A stretch of DNA of 64,000 nucleotides, from positions 150,545 through 214,544 of the forward strand of contig NZ_MVAG01000193.1 in the NCBI RefSeq assembly GCF_002177115.1, given 5' to 3'. Of this stretch, positions 44,704 through 52,986 are shown piece after piece. Each line of letters starts with the position of its first letter. Position 1 is the first letter of the stretch. Origin of the DNA: Chryseobacterium mucoviscidosis. Its GTDB lineage: Bacteria > Bacteroidota > Bacteroidia > Flavobacteriales > Weeksellaceae. The translations under genes were made by a program, and so were the position numbers. Below the pieces are notes generated by a model. The model did no database searches, was not told the origin of the DNA, and worked only from the letters and a program-made list of their open reading frames with translations.

Positions 44704-44997
44704 ATGAGAGTAGTTTTTTTTACAACAATTTTGTTGATATCCTCACAAATTAACGCACAGTTACTTCCAAAGTATACTGATTCTCTTAAATATAAAAAAG
44801 ATACTGCAATATTAGGATTAAGCAACAAAAAAGAAATAGTAATAGATTTTAAAAAACCACAAAAAAAGAGTGGTTTTAATTTTTCTCTTGGAAAAGAAAA
44901 AGAAGTTATTTACAGAGATAATTTTACAAATCGGATTTATTTTCAAAATGGATTTGATAGAACATTAATATATCAAAGAGATAATACAACTAAATGA
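44704..44997 (+). CDS. Small exported protein of the biosynthetic locus, 97 aa
   Basis: A signal peptide (MRVVFFTTILLISSQINAQ) is followed by a short charged domain with beta-type segments. No family recognised. It starts 14 bases after the hairpin and overlaps the next gene by ATGA, so it is part of the operon. A periplasmic helper of the peptide export or processing pathway is possible. Confidence 0.65.
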   Translation: MRVVFFTTILLISSQINAQLLPKYTDSLKYKKDTAILGLSNKKEIVIDFKKPQKKSGFNFSLGKEKEVIYRDNFTNRIYFQNGFDRTLIYQRDNTTK

Positions 44998-46142
44998 AGT
45001 CCATATTATTTTTAATAGCCTATTTGGGGTTATCATTACAATTTTATTTTCCTCAAAATATCAAAGTAAGAATTATTGATTCTGAAGAAAACAAACCTCT
45101 TCAAAATGTTAGAATTATGTCTGATAATGTGGTGCTGTATAGTAACGATGATGGGGAAGTAGAACTAAAAAATGATAAGAAACCACTGAATATTTTTGCT
45201 CAAGGATATGAAGAGTTAACATTGGAGTCTTTAACTCCTATTATAAAATTAAAGCCATTATATAAAGATATTGAAGAGGTGAAAATATCCAAAATAGATA
45301 TAAGGCAAATGTTTCAAAATGCTTTAAAAGATTATCTAAGCATATATTACAGTAAGCCCTCTCTATATCAATCTACAATAAAGCAAAAAGGTTATATTGA
45401 TGGGAAAATGATTAACCTTTTAATAGCCAATATTGACATATGGGCTTTAGCAAATGCCTATAATTTTAAGGCACAAGATAATGTCGACTCTTTTGTCCAA
45501 ATCGGCTTTAACAACATTAAATATTTTAAAACTAAAGTATCTTCTAATGATTATCCCTTTAATACAGATATTCAAATAACTCCCAAAAACTTTATTCAGA
45601 AGTTATTTTTTAATAGTGAAATTATTGGTTTTTTAAATGATACAAAAAATAGTGTATTTGTTTCAAAAATACTTTCAGAAAACCAGAACATTCAAATTAT
45701 TTATTTTGAAACAAAAGATGAAATAAATACATATAAAGGAAAATTTACATATAGCAAAACAGACAAAGTCATTAGTAGTTTTGATCTTTATATAACAAAT
45801 ATGTCTCAGTCGTTCAAGAACAAGAACAAACGAGGAGAAGCTTACGAAGGTGTAGCCACTTCAAATAATATCAAATATGATTTTTATAAAAAAGACGGAA
45901 AATATCTACCAGCTTTAGTTTATACCGAAATTAAAGGTTATGCGCTATACAAAGAAAAAAAGTATCCCGTTTCATTTATTCAAGAAATAAATTTTCAAAA
46001 ATTTTTAGAATCAGATAAAAAAGGATTGAAAAATAAAATTGATTTAAATAAAAATCTAACCGAAAATATTGCTAATAAAGAGATTAAAGAAAATAATACT
46101 TTACTTTCCAAAGAAGAACAGAAATTTATTGATGAGCCATAA
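44994..46142 (+). CDS. Exported protein with a carboxypeptidase-regulatory-like N-terminal domain
   Basis: After a signal (ILFLIAYLGLSLQFYFPQ) comes VRIIDSEENKPLQNVRIMSDNVVLYSNDDGEVEL, the beta-sandwich CarboxypepD_reg-like domain found at the N-terminus of many Bacteroidota envelope proteins, ending with YEELTL...IIKLKPLYKDIEEVKI. The remaining ~270 residues are beta-rich and unassigned. It resembles the accessory proteins next to GLPGLI or peptide loci. It overlaps the next gene by 11 bases. Confidence 0.75.
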   Translation: MKSILFLIAYLGLSLQFYFPQNIKVRIIDSEENKPLQNVRIMSDNVVLYSNDDGEVELKNDKKPLNIFAQGYEELTLESLTPIIKLKPLYKDIEEVKISKIDIRQMFQNALKDYLSIYYSKPSLYQSTIKQKGYIDGKMINLLIANIDIWALANAYNFKAQDNVDSFVQIGFNNIKYFKTKVSSNDYPFNTDIQITPKNFIQKLFFNSEIIGFLNDTKNSVFVSKILSENQNIQIIYFETKDEINTYKGKFTYSKTDKVISSFDLYITNMSQSFKNKNKRGEAYEGVATSNNIKYDFYKKDGKYLPALVYTEIKGYALYKEKKYPVSFIQEINFQKFLESDKKGLKNKIDLNKNLTENIANKEIKENNTLLSKEEQKFIDEP

Positions 46143-46920
46143 AAAGAAATCTCCAGAATTTTACGAATATTATCCTAAACTATTTCACGATTATTTTCCA
46201 GATATAGATAAGGTGACAATAGACCTGCTTTCAAAAGCAGGCTTTTATTTTTATCAATCTATTTTGCAATTAGATGCTGTTATTGATAATCAAGAAAATC
46301 ATAGAATATTTAATGTTTTAGATTTACAAGAGAATGCAATAAAAATTTTATCCACAATATATGAAGATGGTAACAATTTTTGGAATCTTTGGGAAACAAG
46401 AAAAAGAGAGTTTCGCAAGGCAATATCATTAGAAAAAAACCTTTGGAATAATCCAAGTGAAGAGAATTATAATAAAGTTGCAGATATGAAATCTGCCTTT
46501 GGAAAAGTAGCTATTGATAGTTTATTTATTTTTTCAGAAAATAGTAACAATAGCGAAATTTATAATTTACTGCTCGAATCTCATAAATATTTTTCGATAG
46601 GGTTTCAATTATATGATGATATTATAGATTTCACAGAGGACTTTAACAAAAAACAATTTAATTGGGCGGTATATGAATTATCCAAAACATTAGACTTTTC
46701 CAAATATAAATATGATGTAAATATTTTAAATAAGTTGTTTTATATAGATGGAACAAGTGTTATTCTTTTTGAAAAATCAATTTATTATTTGGAGAAGGCT
46801 AAAAAAGTAATTGAAAAATTGCCACCGGATAGTTTGTGGCTGGATACAATCTGCGACTTTGAAAAAACAATTCTTCAAACCAAGGATTCAGTTAATTGTA
46901 ACTACGTCATATCTTCATAG
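46132..46920 (+). CDS. Class I isoprenoid-synthase-fold protein
   Basis: The 262-aa all-helical protein resembles the trans-prenyltransferase/terpene synthase fold. A first acidic patch QLDAVIDNQ (D48, D52) and a second, stronger one YDDIIDFTEDFNKKQF (D162, D163, D166, E169, D170) lie ~110 residues apart, like the first and second Asp-rich motifs that bind Mg-diphosphate. The first motif is weaker than DDxxD, so activity could differ. I chose ATG at 46132, overlapping the upstream stop; a longer start at 46069 is unlikely. The IS481 element begins at its stop codon and may have altered the last residues. Confidence 0.6.
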   Translation: MSHKKKSPEFYEYYPKLFHDYFPDIDKVTIDLLSKAGFYFYQSILQLDAVIDNQENHRIFNVLDLQENAIKILSTIYEDGNNFWNLWETRKREFRKAISLEKNLWNNPSEENYNKVADMKSAFGKVAIDSLFIFSENSNNSEIYNLLLESHKYFSIGFQLYDDIIDFTEDFNKKQFNWAVYELSKTLDFSKYKYDVNILNKLFYIDGTSVILFEKSIYYLEKAKKVIEKLPPDSLWLDTICDFEKTILQTKDSVNCNYVISS

Positions 46921-47889
46921 ACTAAATTAGTAAAAAACTAATATAGACTTATGGAAATGAAAAAGACAAAAGAAATCAAGGCATATTTAACTTTTGTAAA
47001 GAAACTGCAAGTTCTAAAATATGCGAAAGAATATGGAAATAACGCCATTGCTTACAATTTCTTTGGTATCAAGAAAAGTACTTTTTATAAGTGGAAAAAG
47101 GCATATGATACACATGGTGAAGAAGGATTGCTGAAGAAAAAACCTATACCTCACAATTTTCCAAATCAAATTAAACCAGAAGTTATTGAAAAAGTATTGC
47201 AGCTTCGAAGAGAACATAAACTGGGTACTTGGCGTATCAAATGGTATTTAGAGCGTTATCATGATATTTTTATTTCAGAATCAAGTGTATATAGAATTCT
47301 TAAGCGTAATAACATAGGTCCTCTTGATAGAAAAACAACAAGAAGAGCCATGCATAGTATTCGATACGAGAAGGAAACACCAGGCCATCATGTTCAAATA
47401 GATGTCAAATTCCTAATTTTTAATGATGAAAAAGGAAACAAAATAAAACGTTTCCAGTACACAGCCATTGATGATGCAACACGAATCAGAGCGCTTAAAA
47501 TCTATGAAAAACACAATCAAATTAGTTCTATTGACTTCATAAGCTATGTTGTTGAAAAATTTCCATTTAGAATTAATACAATCCAAACAGATAATGGTCA
47601 TGAATTTCAATCAAAATTTCATTGGCATGTTCAAGATCTGGGCATGACACATCGGTTCATACAAGTTGGTACACCCCAATTAAATGGGAAGGTAGAACGT
47701 TCACATCTAACTGATAAAAGAGAGTTTTATCAACTTCTAAGCTATACGGATGATGTTGATTTAAATCAGAAATTAGAAGAATGGGAAAATTTTTATAACT
47801 TCAATAGACCTCATGGATCTTTTAAAGGAAAAACTCCTTACGAAATATTAAAATCTAAACTAAAATAATTAAATTTAAAGTCTACGAAG
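46913..47889 (+). mobile_element. IS481-family insertion sequence inside the biosynthetic operon
   Basis: The transposase gene is flanked by imperfect inverted repeats: CTTCATAGACT at 46913 and, reversed, CTTCGTAGACT ending at 47889, about 17 bp long with one or two mismatches. No target duplication is clear. It separates the isoprenoid-synthase-like gene from the cyclase-like gene. Confidence 0.65.
46951..47868 (+). CDS. IS481-family transposase
   Basis: An HTH region (NAIAYNFFGIKKSTFYKWKKAYDTHGEEGLLKK), then an rve/DDE integrase core with HHVQIDVKFL (D), IQTDNGHEF (D) and GKVERSH (E), ending NFNRPHGSFKGKTPYEIL. Intact at 305 aa, so the IS could still move. It is in the same orientation as the operon and could supply transcription to the genes behind it. 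Confidence 0.92.
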   Translation: MEMKKTKEIKAYLTFVKKLQVLKYAKEYGNNAIAYNFFGIKKSTFYKWKKAYDTHGEEGLLKKKPIPHNFPNQIKPEVIEKVLQLRREHKLGTWRIKWYLERYHDIFISESSVYRILKRNNIGPLDRKTTRRAMHSIRYEKETPGHHVQIDVKFLIFNDEKGNKIKRFQYTAIDDATRIRALKIYEKHNQISSIDFISYVVEKFPFRINTIQTDNGHEFQSKFHWHVQDLGMTHRFIQVGTPQLNGKVERSHLTDKREFYQLLSYTDDVDLNQKLEEWENFYNFNRPHGSFKGKTPYEILKSKLK

Positions 47890-47891
47890 TG

Positions 47892-48998
47892 ATGAAGTAC
47901 GACAGTTATGTCAAAACAATAGAAGAAAAAGCAAATACAAAAAGAAAATTAATTCAAGAAGATTACTTTTTTGATTTTAATAAAGTCACAATAGACTTTT
48001 TTTTTAAAGGCTTGCAATTCATTAAGAGTGATTTTCTTCAAAATTATGTTGATTTAAAGCATTTTATGTATTTAGGAGGTATGGAAGGATTCGAGAATGA
48101 AATTGATATCCATTCTTCAGATACTTTTCAAAGAGCATTATTGAATGATTGTTTGTTGGAAATTGCACATTCTTTTAATCTTAATCTTCAAGTTTTTATT
48201 GAAAAAGAAAATCAATATATAGAAGGAAGACAAAATAAGGACAATATTGGAGCTTAGTCTTATTTTCCAACTGTTCAGGAAATAGCAGCAGATATTGACG
48301 ATCTAGGGCAAATTATGCAACAGTTTATCAAAACAGGAAATGGGAAATTGGTAGATAAATATTGTATAAAAGCAATTAGTATTGCCGTATCTGAAAGAAC
48401 ACAGCCTAGTGGTGGAATAGAAACTTGGATTCTTCCTAAAGTAAATCTTACTGAAAAACAGAAAAAACAGGATTTATTCAATTCTACCAAATGGGGAAAA
48501 GGGGCAGATGTGGAAGTTGTAGCCAACTTTGTATATGCTTTAACCTTATTAGATTCAGAAAAATACAAGTCCACCATAGAAAAAGCAATCAAGTATATTA
48601 CTTCAGAGCAAAAAGAGCAAGGGTATTGGGAGAGCAGATGGTACTATGGTAAACTTTATGGTACATATGTTTGTCTGAGGTTGCTTAATGAGTTTCCTAC
48701 ACAATATGGAGCTGTCAAGCAGAAAATAAAAGACTTTTTGATTGGTTTCCAAAATGCTGATGGAAGTTTTGATGAGAATCAATATAAAAATTTGTCAACT
48801 TCTTTTGCTATTTTTTGCATGAATTTATTAGAGTTTCCTGAACTTGAGAAAATGAAAAATAGCGCACAACAATTTTTAATAGAACATCAGCATGAAAATG
48901 GTAGTTGGAAGGCGGAAAATTTTATTAAACCTAAAGCCCATGAGCCTTACAAAAGTAAGACGCTTACTACTGCTTACGCATTAAAGGCTTTACTATAA
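47892..48998 (+). pseudogene. Terpene-cyclase-like alpha/alpha-toroid protein split by an in-frame TAG
   Basis: Two segments in the same frame (to 48257, and from 48258) are divided only by TAG at 48255-48257; read through, they give ~368 residues. The second part has squalene/terpenoid-cyclase type repeats: EQGYWESRWYYGKLYGTYVCLRLL, NADGSFDE, HENGSWKAENF. Between the TAG and the next ATG (48315) lies ADIDDLGQ, a D-x-D-D motif like that of class II terpene cyclases, so a protein restarted at 48315 would lack it. The N-terminal part is unassigned and helical. It overlaps the M50 gene by one base. Prenyltransferase/cyclase of a peptide or lipid substrate is a guess. Confidence 0.6.
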
Positions 48999-50173
48999 TG
49001 GAGGAAAGCCCTGTATATAAACTATCATCAGATATTGAATTTTCAAAATTCAATGAAAGTGAATATTTACTGCATAATGTAAAACTTAATAAATATACTA
49101 AACTGAATCAGAAATACTATGATTTATTAAGTTTAGCAGATGGGAGCAGAACAGTATCACAAATTAATATGGATTTTCAAAAAAGCCATAAAGTACCTAT
49201 TTCAGATTCACAAATTATATTGCTTTTTGGTCAGCTAAAACAGTATGGAACTTTTGGTCACGATGATTCAATAAAAGAACAATCAAAAATTCCGGACTAT
49301 ATAAAATATGGTTTCATTTTTCTTAAACCAGAAGTAATTTCAACAATAGTTCCCTTCTTGAAACTATTGTTTGTCAGGAAAGTTTTTTATTCGGTTATTT
49401 TTTTTTCAATCATTATTTTTGGATATAGTATTTATACAAATTATTATAATAATCCGACTCTCAACTCTAATACTTTTGTGCCATATTTTATATTGCTACT
49501 TTTTATAAGTACTATTTTTCATGAGCTGGGACATGCAAGTGCATCCCATTTTTTCAAGGCAAGACATGGAGGAATTGGCTTTGGTTTTTACTTGTATTTC
49601 ATACCAGCATTTTTTGCAGACGTGACGGATATATGGAGATTAAGTAAGTGGAAAAGAATTATAGTAAATAGTGCAGGTATTTATTTTGAAATTATTTTTT
49701 GCTTATTACTATTAATTATTGGTTTTTTTACAAAATATCATATACTGGAAATTTTGGCATTGGCTATTTCAGTAAAAGCATTATACAATCTAATCCCATT
49801 TTTGCGAGCTGATGGATATTGGATATTGTCAGACTTGTTGAACAAGCCTAATCTTAATTTCCATGCCATGAACAACTTAAAATTGATTCTATTATCTACT
49901 TTTAAAAATGAAAAGTCTATACTAACGAAAAAGGATTATCTTATTGCTTTATATGGGGGCTTTAACATTGTAATGATAGCTCTGTTTTTCTATTATCAAA
50001 TATTTTTAAATTGGTATTCAATTATAAATTTTCCCATAACAATTTATAAAATAGTTATCTCAATCTTTCAATGGAAGTTTAATTTAAGCTTTAATGAATT
50101 ATTCAAACTATTATCAGTCTTAATTTTTTACATTATAAGTGTCAAGATAATTTTAGGAATAATGAAGAGATAA
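48998..50173 (+). CDS. PqqD-like and M50 metalloprotease membrane protein
   Basis: Residues 1-90 resemble PqqD/RRE-type peptide-binding domains (YLLHNVKLNKYTKLNQKYYDLLSLADGSRTVSQI). Then come several membrane helices with the zinc motif HELGHASASH (H175-E-x-x-H) inside a membrane region, and a second set with PFLRADGYWILSDLL. This M50-type plan is typical of proteases or transporters next to ribosomal peptide (RiPP) genes, where they remove the leader or help export. It is intact at 391 aa. It is the last gene of the locus. Confidence 0.82.
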   Translation: MEESPVYKLSSDIEFSKFNESEYLLHNVKLNKYTKLNQKYYDLLSLADGSRTVSQINMDFQKSHKVPISDSQIILLFGQLKQYGTFGHDDSIKEQSKIPDYIKYGFIFLKPEVISTIVPFLKLLFVRKVFYSVIFFSIIIFGYSIYTNYYNNPTLNSNTFVPYFILLLFISTIFHELGHASASHFFKARHGGIGFGFYLYFIPAFFADVTDIWRLSKWKRIIVNSAGIYFEIIFCLLLLIIGFFTKYHILEILALAISVKALYNLIPFLRADGYWILSDLLNKPNLNFHAMNNLKLILLSTFKNEKSILTKKDYLIALYGGFNIVMIALFFYYQIFLNWYSIINFPITIYKIVISIFQWKFNLSFNELFKLLSVLIFYIISVKIILGIMKR

Positions 50174-50256
50174 TTATTGTTTTTCAAACACACTAAATAA
50201 TTGCACAATTTAAAGTTATAGAATTGACTTTTAAAATGAAATTTCATATAGAAAAA

Positions 50257-50336
50257 TTAGCACCTAAATTAGCACCCGAAAATTAAAAAGCCTATAAACA
50301 CGTTGTTTATAGGCTTTTTTTGCGGAGAGTGAGGGA
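50257..50336. other. Remnant end of a third integrative element
   Basis: TTAGCACC occurs twice 12 bp apart (50257, 50269), then a terminator (50289-50321), then GCGGAGAGTGAGGGA (50322-50336), which looks like the reverse complement of a tRNA 3' end (CTCTCCGC). This copies the architecture of the ends of elements A and B: paired arm sites, terminator, tRNA core. Confidence 0.45.
50289..50321 (+). terminator. Terminator of the M50 gene region
   Basis: The 12-bp stem AAGCCTATAAAC / GTTTATAGGCTT is followed by T7. Confidence 0.9.
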
Positions 50337-50341
50337 AAGTA

Positions 50342-50979
50342 ACTGCCTTAGTAGGAGCTTCCGGAAGTTGTAAACCACCATAATGAAATTGCTTCTTAAA
50401 TTTTACAAACCTGTTAAGGGAAGTATCTTTTACAACTATGATGATTTAGAGATCATCTCACCGAAAAGTTTGAGAGAGAATTGTGGCGTAGTGATGCAGG
50501 ACGGGTATATTTTTTCGGATACTATCGAAAGAAATATTGCAACAGGAGATGAAGAAATTAATAGGGAAAGATTACAAAATGCTACAAAAATAGCCAATAT
50601 AGAAGGATTCATCGACAGTATTCCTTTAGGATATAACACCAAAATCGGAGCATCAGGAAATGGAATTTCAGGAGGACAAAAACAACGTATTCTGATTGCA
50701 CGTGCCGTTTATAAAAATCCACATTACATCTTTTTTGATGAAGCAACTTCGGCATTGGATGCGGAAAACGAAAAGACAATTCATGACAACTTACAATCGT
50801 TCTTTAAAGGAAAAACAGTCCTGATTATAGCACATCGCCTTTCAACTGTAAAAAAAGCCGACCAAATCATTGTTCTAAAAAATGGACAAATTGTAGAACA
50901 GGGAAATCATCAACAATTGACAGCAAATAAAGGTGAATATTATAATCTTGTAAAAAATCAATTGGAATTAGGAAGCTGA
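50342..50979 (+). pseudogene. ABC transporter ATPase fragment, frameshifted in Walker A
   Basis: The fragment starts at TALVGASGS; a change at the next codon and a lost base turn the expected GKTT of Walker A into a stop, and the frame continues one base over as MKLLLKFYKPVKGSIFY. The rest is a complete nucleotide-binding domain: Q-loop VVMQDGYIFSDTI, signature ISGGQKQRILIARA, Walker B YIFFDEATSALD, switch AHRLS. It is the end of a fused membrane-ATPase exporter (peptide-type); the membrane part is missing. It is not functional. Confidence 0.85.
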
Positions 50980-51069
50980 ATAAACTGTCTTGATTTTATA
51001 ATTATGGCGTCTTGATTCATAAATCAATACAAAATAAGGGCTAAATCATTTTAGAAGAAGAAATAAATC

Positions 51070-51104
51070 AAAACCCTGTAAGTTAAAACTCACGGGGTTT
51101 TTAA
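51070..51104 (+). terminator. Terminator after the ABC fragment
   Basis: The stem AAACCCTGTAAGT / ACTCACGGGGTTT is followed by T5. Confidence 0.8.
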
Positions 51105-51146
51105 TTATGTTTCCTAAAATATCTTGAAATATCAAAAAAATAAAAA

Positions 51147-51188
51147 AGCCAATTTTACATTGCTTTTGGCTGTAAAATTGGCTGTAAT
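51147..51188. promoter_or_regulatory. Putative integrase arm sites, right end of element B
   Basis: TGGCTGTAAA(AT) at 51167 and TGGCTGTAAT at 51179 are 12 bp apart, like the pair at 31241-31264. A perfect 13-bp inverted repeat (AGCCAATTTTACA / TGTAAAATTGGCT) overlaps them. Confidence 0.6.
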
Positions 51189-51221
51189 TAATTTAAATCA
51201 CTGATTATCAAGTGATATTGT

Positions 51222-51291
51222 AGACCCACAGGGATTCGAACCCCAGATGACTGAACCAAAATCAGTAGTGTTACCGCTACACCATGGGTCT
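51222..51291 (-). tRNA. tRNA-Gln (anticodon UUG)
   Basis: On the minus strand a full cloverleaf can be drawn: acceptor stem AGACCCA/TGGGTCT, D arm with AGCGGTAA, anticodon stem ACTGA/TCAGT with loop TTTTGGT (anticodon TTG, reading CAA/CAG), and T arm GGGGTTCGAATCCC. CCA is not encoded. Its 3' end is the integration target duplicated at 31109 and 14517. Confidence 0.95.
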
Positions 51292-51558
51292 GTATTTCTA
51301 TGACGCGAAATTATATAAATTATTTTAAAAATAAAAATGATATTAAAAGAAAAGTGCGTGGCAATCGATTATTAATTGATTTACAAAGATTTATTTTTTT
51401 AACTTTTTTATTCGGAATGAAAGTTTCTTTGCATATTAATTATGAGAAAGTATGATTTGAAATCAGAGCTTTTCTGCTACAAATATCAAATTAAATAAAA
51501 AGCGTATCTTTGCAAAAAATTGGGCTCCAAAAGTTGGAGAAACCCATTAATAACGTGT

Positions 51559-51576
51559 CCTGAGCTTTGTCGAAGG
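51559..51576. repeat. Dispersed repeat of the CTTCGACAAGCTCAG type
   Basis: CCTGAGCTTTGTCGAAGG is a variant of a very widespread short intergenic repeat. Another variant is at 57516-57531. It sits 18 bases before the der start. Confidence 0.6.
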
Positions 51577-51593
51577 ATTATTAAACATTTTTT

Positions 51594-52904
51594 ATGTCGA
51601 ATATTGTCGCAATCGTTGGACGTCCCAACGTAGGAAAATCAACGCTTTTTAATCGTTTACTGGAAAGAAGAGAGGCTATCGTAGACTCTACCGCCGGTGT
51701 TACCAGAGACCGTCATTACGGAAAATCCGACTGGAACGGAGTAGATTTCACGGTGATTGATACCGGAGGATATGATGTAAACAACGATGATGTTTTCCAA
51801 GGAGAAATTTCTAAGCAGGTTCAGTTGGCGATTGATGAGGCAACTTCTATCATTTTCATGCTGAATGTAGAAGAAGGGCTTACAGATACGGATTACGAGA
51901 TCCACGAGATGTTAAGAAGATCAAACAAGCCGGTATATATCGTTATCAATAAAGTAGATTCTTCCAAAGAAGAACTCGCTGCTACAGAATTCTATCAGTT
52001 GGGAATTGAAAAATATTACACTTTGTCTTCTGCAACAGGTTCAGGAACAGGAGATTTGCTTGACGATGTGGTGAAAGATTTCCCGACCACCGAATACAAA
52101 GATCCTTTTGAAGGTTTACCGAAAATTACCATCGCAGGTCGTCCGAACGTAGGAAAATCTACCATGACGAATGCTTTGCTGGATACGGAAAGAAATATCG
52201 TAACAGATGTGGCAGGAACAACAAGAGACAGTATCCAGACCCTTTATAACAAATTCGGACACGAGTTTGTATTGGTAGATACAGCCGGAATGAGAAGAAA
52301 ATCCAAAGTAAGCGAAGACTTGGAATTCTATTCTGTAATGCGTTCTATCCGTTCCATCGAGTATTCAGATGTGGTAATTATCATGGTGGATGCTACTCAG
52401 GGATGGGAATCTCAGGATATGAACATTTTTGGTCTGGCTCAGAAAAACAGAAAAGGAATTGTGATTTTGGTGAACAAATGGGATTTGATTGAAGGTAAGG
52501 AGACGAATACCATGCGTGATTTCGAAAAACAGATCAAAGACAAAATCGGGCAGTTTCAGGATATTCCTATTTTATTCGTTTCCGCATTAACGAAGCAGAG
52601 AATCCTGAAAGCGGTAGACATGGCAATGCAGGTGTATGAAGACCGTAAGAAAAAGATCAAAACTTCAAAACTTAATGAAGTGATGCTTCCTATTTTTGAA
52701 CAGACACCGCCTCCTGCAAACAAAGGGAAATACATTAAAATCAAATACTGTGTACAGCTTCCGACGCCGTCACCACAATTTGTATTCTTCTGTAACTTAC
52801 CGCAATACGTAAAAGAACCATATAAAAGATTTACTGAAAACCAGCTGAGAAAAGAATTCGGGTTTACCGGAGTTCCTATCGAAGTGTATTTCAGACAAAA
52901 ATAA
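51594..52904 (+). CDS. der: Ribosome biogenesis GTPase Der (EngA)
   Basis: Der has two tandem GTPase domains and a C-terminal KH-like domain and helps assemble the 50S subunit. Both G1 motifs are seen: GRPNVGKSTLFN at residue 8 and GRPNVGKSTMTN near 182, with DTGGYD / DTAGMR (G3) and NKVD / NKWD (G4). It is full length at 436 aa. It is the first housekeeping gene beyond the tRNA-Gln. Confidence 0.97.
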   Translation: MSNIVAIVGRPNVGKSTLFNRLLERREAIVDSTAGVTRDRHYGKSDWNGVDFTVIDTGGYDVNNDDVFQGEISKQVQLAIDEATSIIFMLNVEEGLTDTDYEIHEMLRRSNKPVYIVINKVDSSKEELAATEFYQLGIEKYYTLSSATGSGTGDLLDDVVKDFPTTEYKDPFEGLPKITIAGRPNVGKSTMTNALLDTERNIVTDVAGTTRDSIQTLYNKFGHEFVLVDTAGMRRKSKVSEDLEFYSVMRSIRSIEYSDVVIIMVDATQGWESQDMNIFGLAQKNRKGIVILVNKWDLIEGKETNTMRDFEKQIKDKIGQFQDIPILFVSALTKQRILKAVDMAMQVYEDRKKKIKTSKLNEVMLPIFEQTPPPANKGKYIKIKYCVQLPTPSPQFVFFCNLPQYVKEPYKRFTENQLRKEFGFTGVPIEVYFRQK

Positions 52905-52911
52905 ATTGTAA

Positions 52912-52943
52912 TCCCTTTCAGATTTTTCTGAGAGGGATTTTAT
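52912..52943 (+). terminator. Terminator after der
   Basis: The stem AATCCCT(TTCAG) / (CTGAG)AGGGATT is followed by T's. Confidence 0.85.
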
Positions 52944-52986
52944 TCTTCATTAAATATATATTTTTAGATAAAAGCTTTTCAAAATA

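Noticed and set aside
46069..46131. Longer N-terminus of the isoprenoid-synthase-like protein
   Set aside because: It would overlap the upstream gene by 74 bases and adds basic residues that are out of character; ATG at 46132 is a normal overlap start.
50322..50336. tRNA-Ser gene
   Set aside because: Only a ~15-base 3'-end-like stretch is present; no cloverleaf can be drawn. Treated as an attachment remnant.
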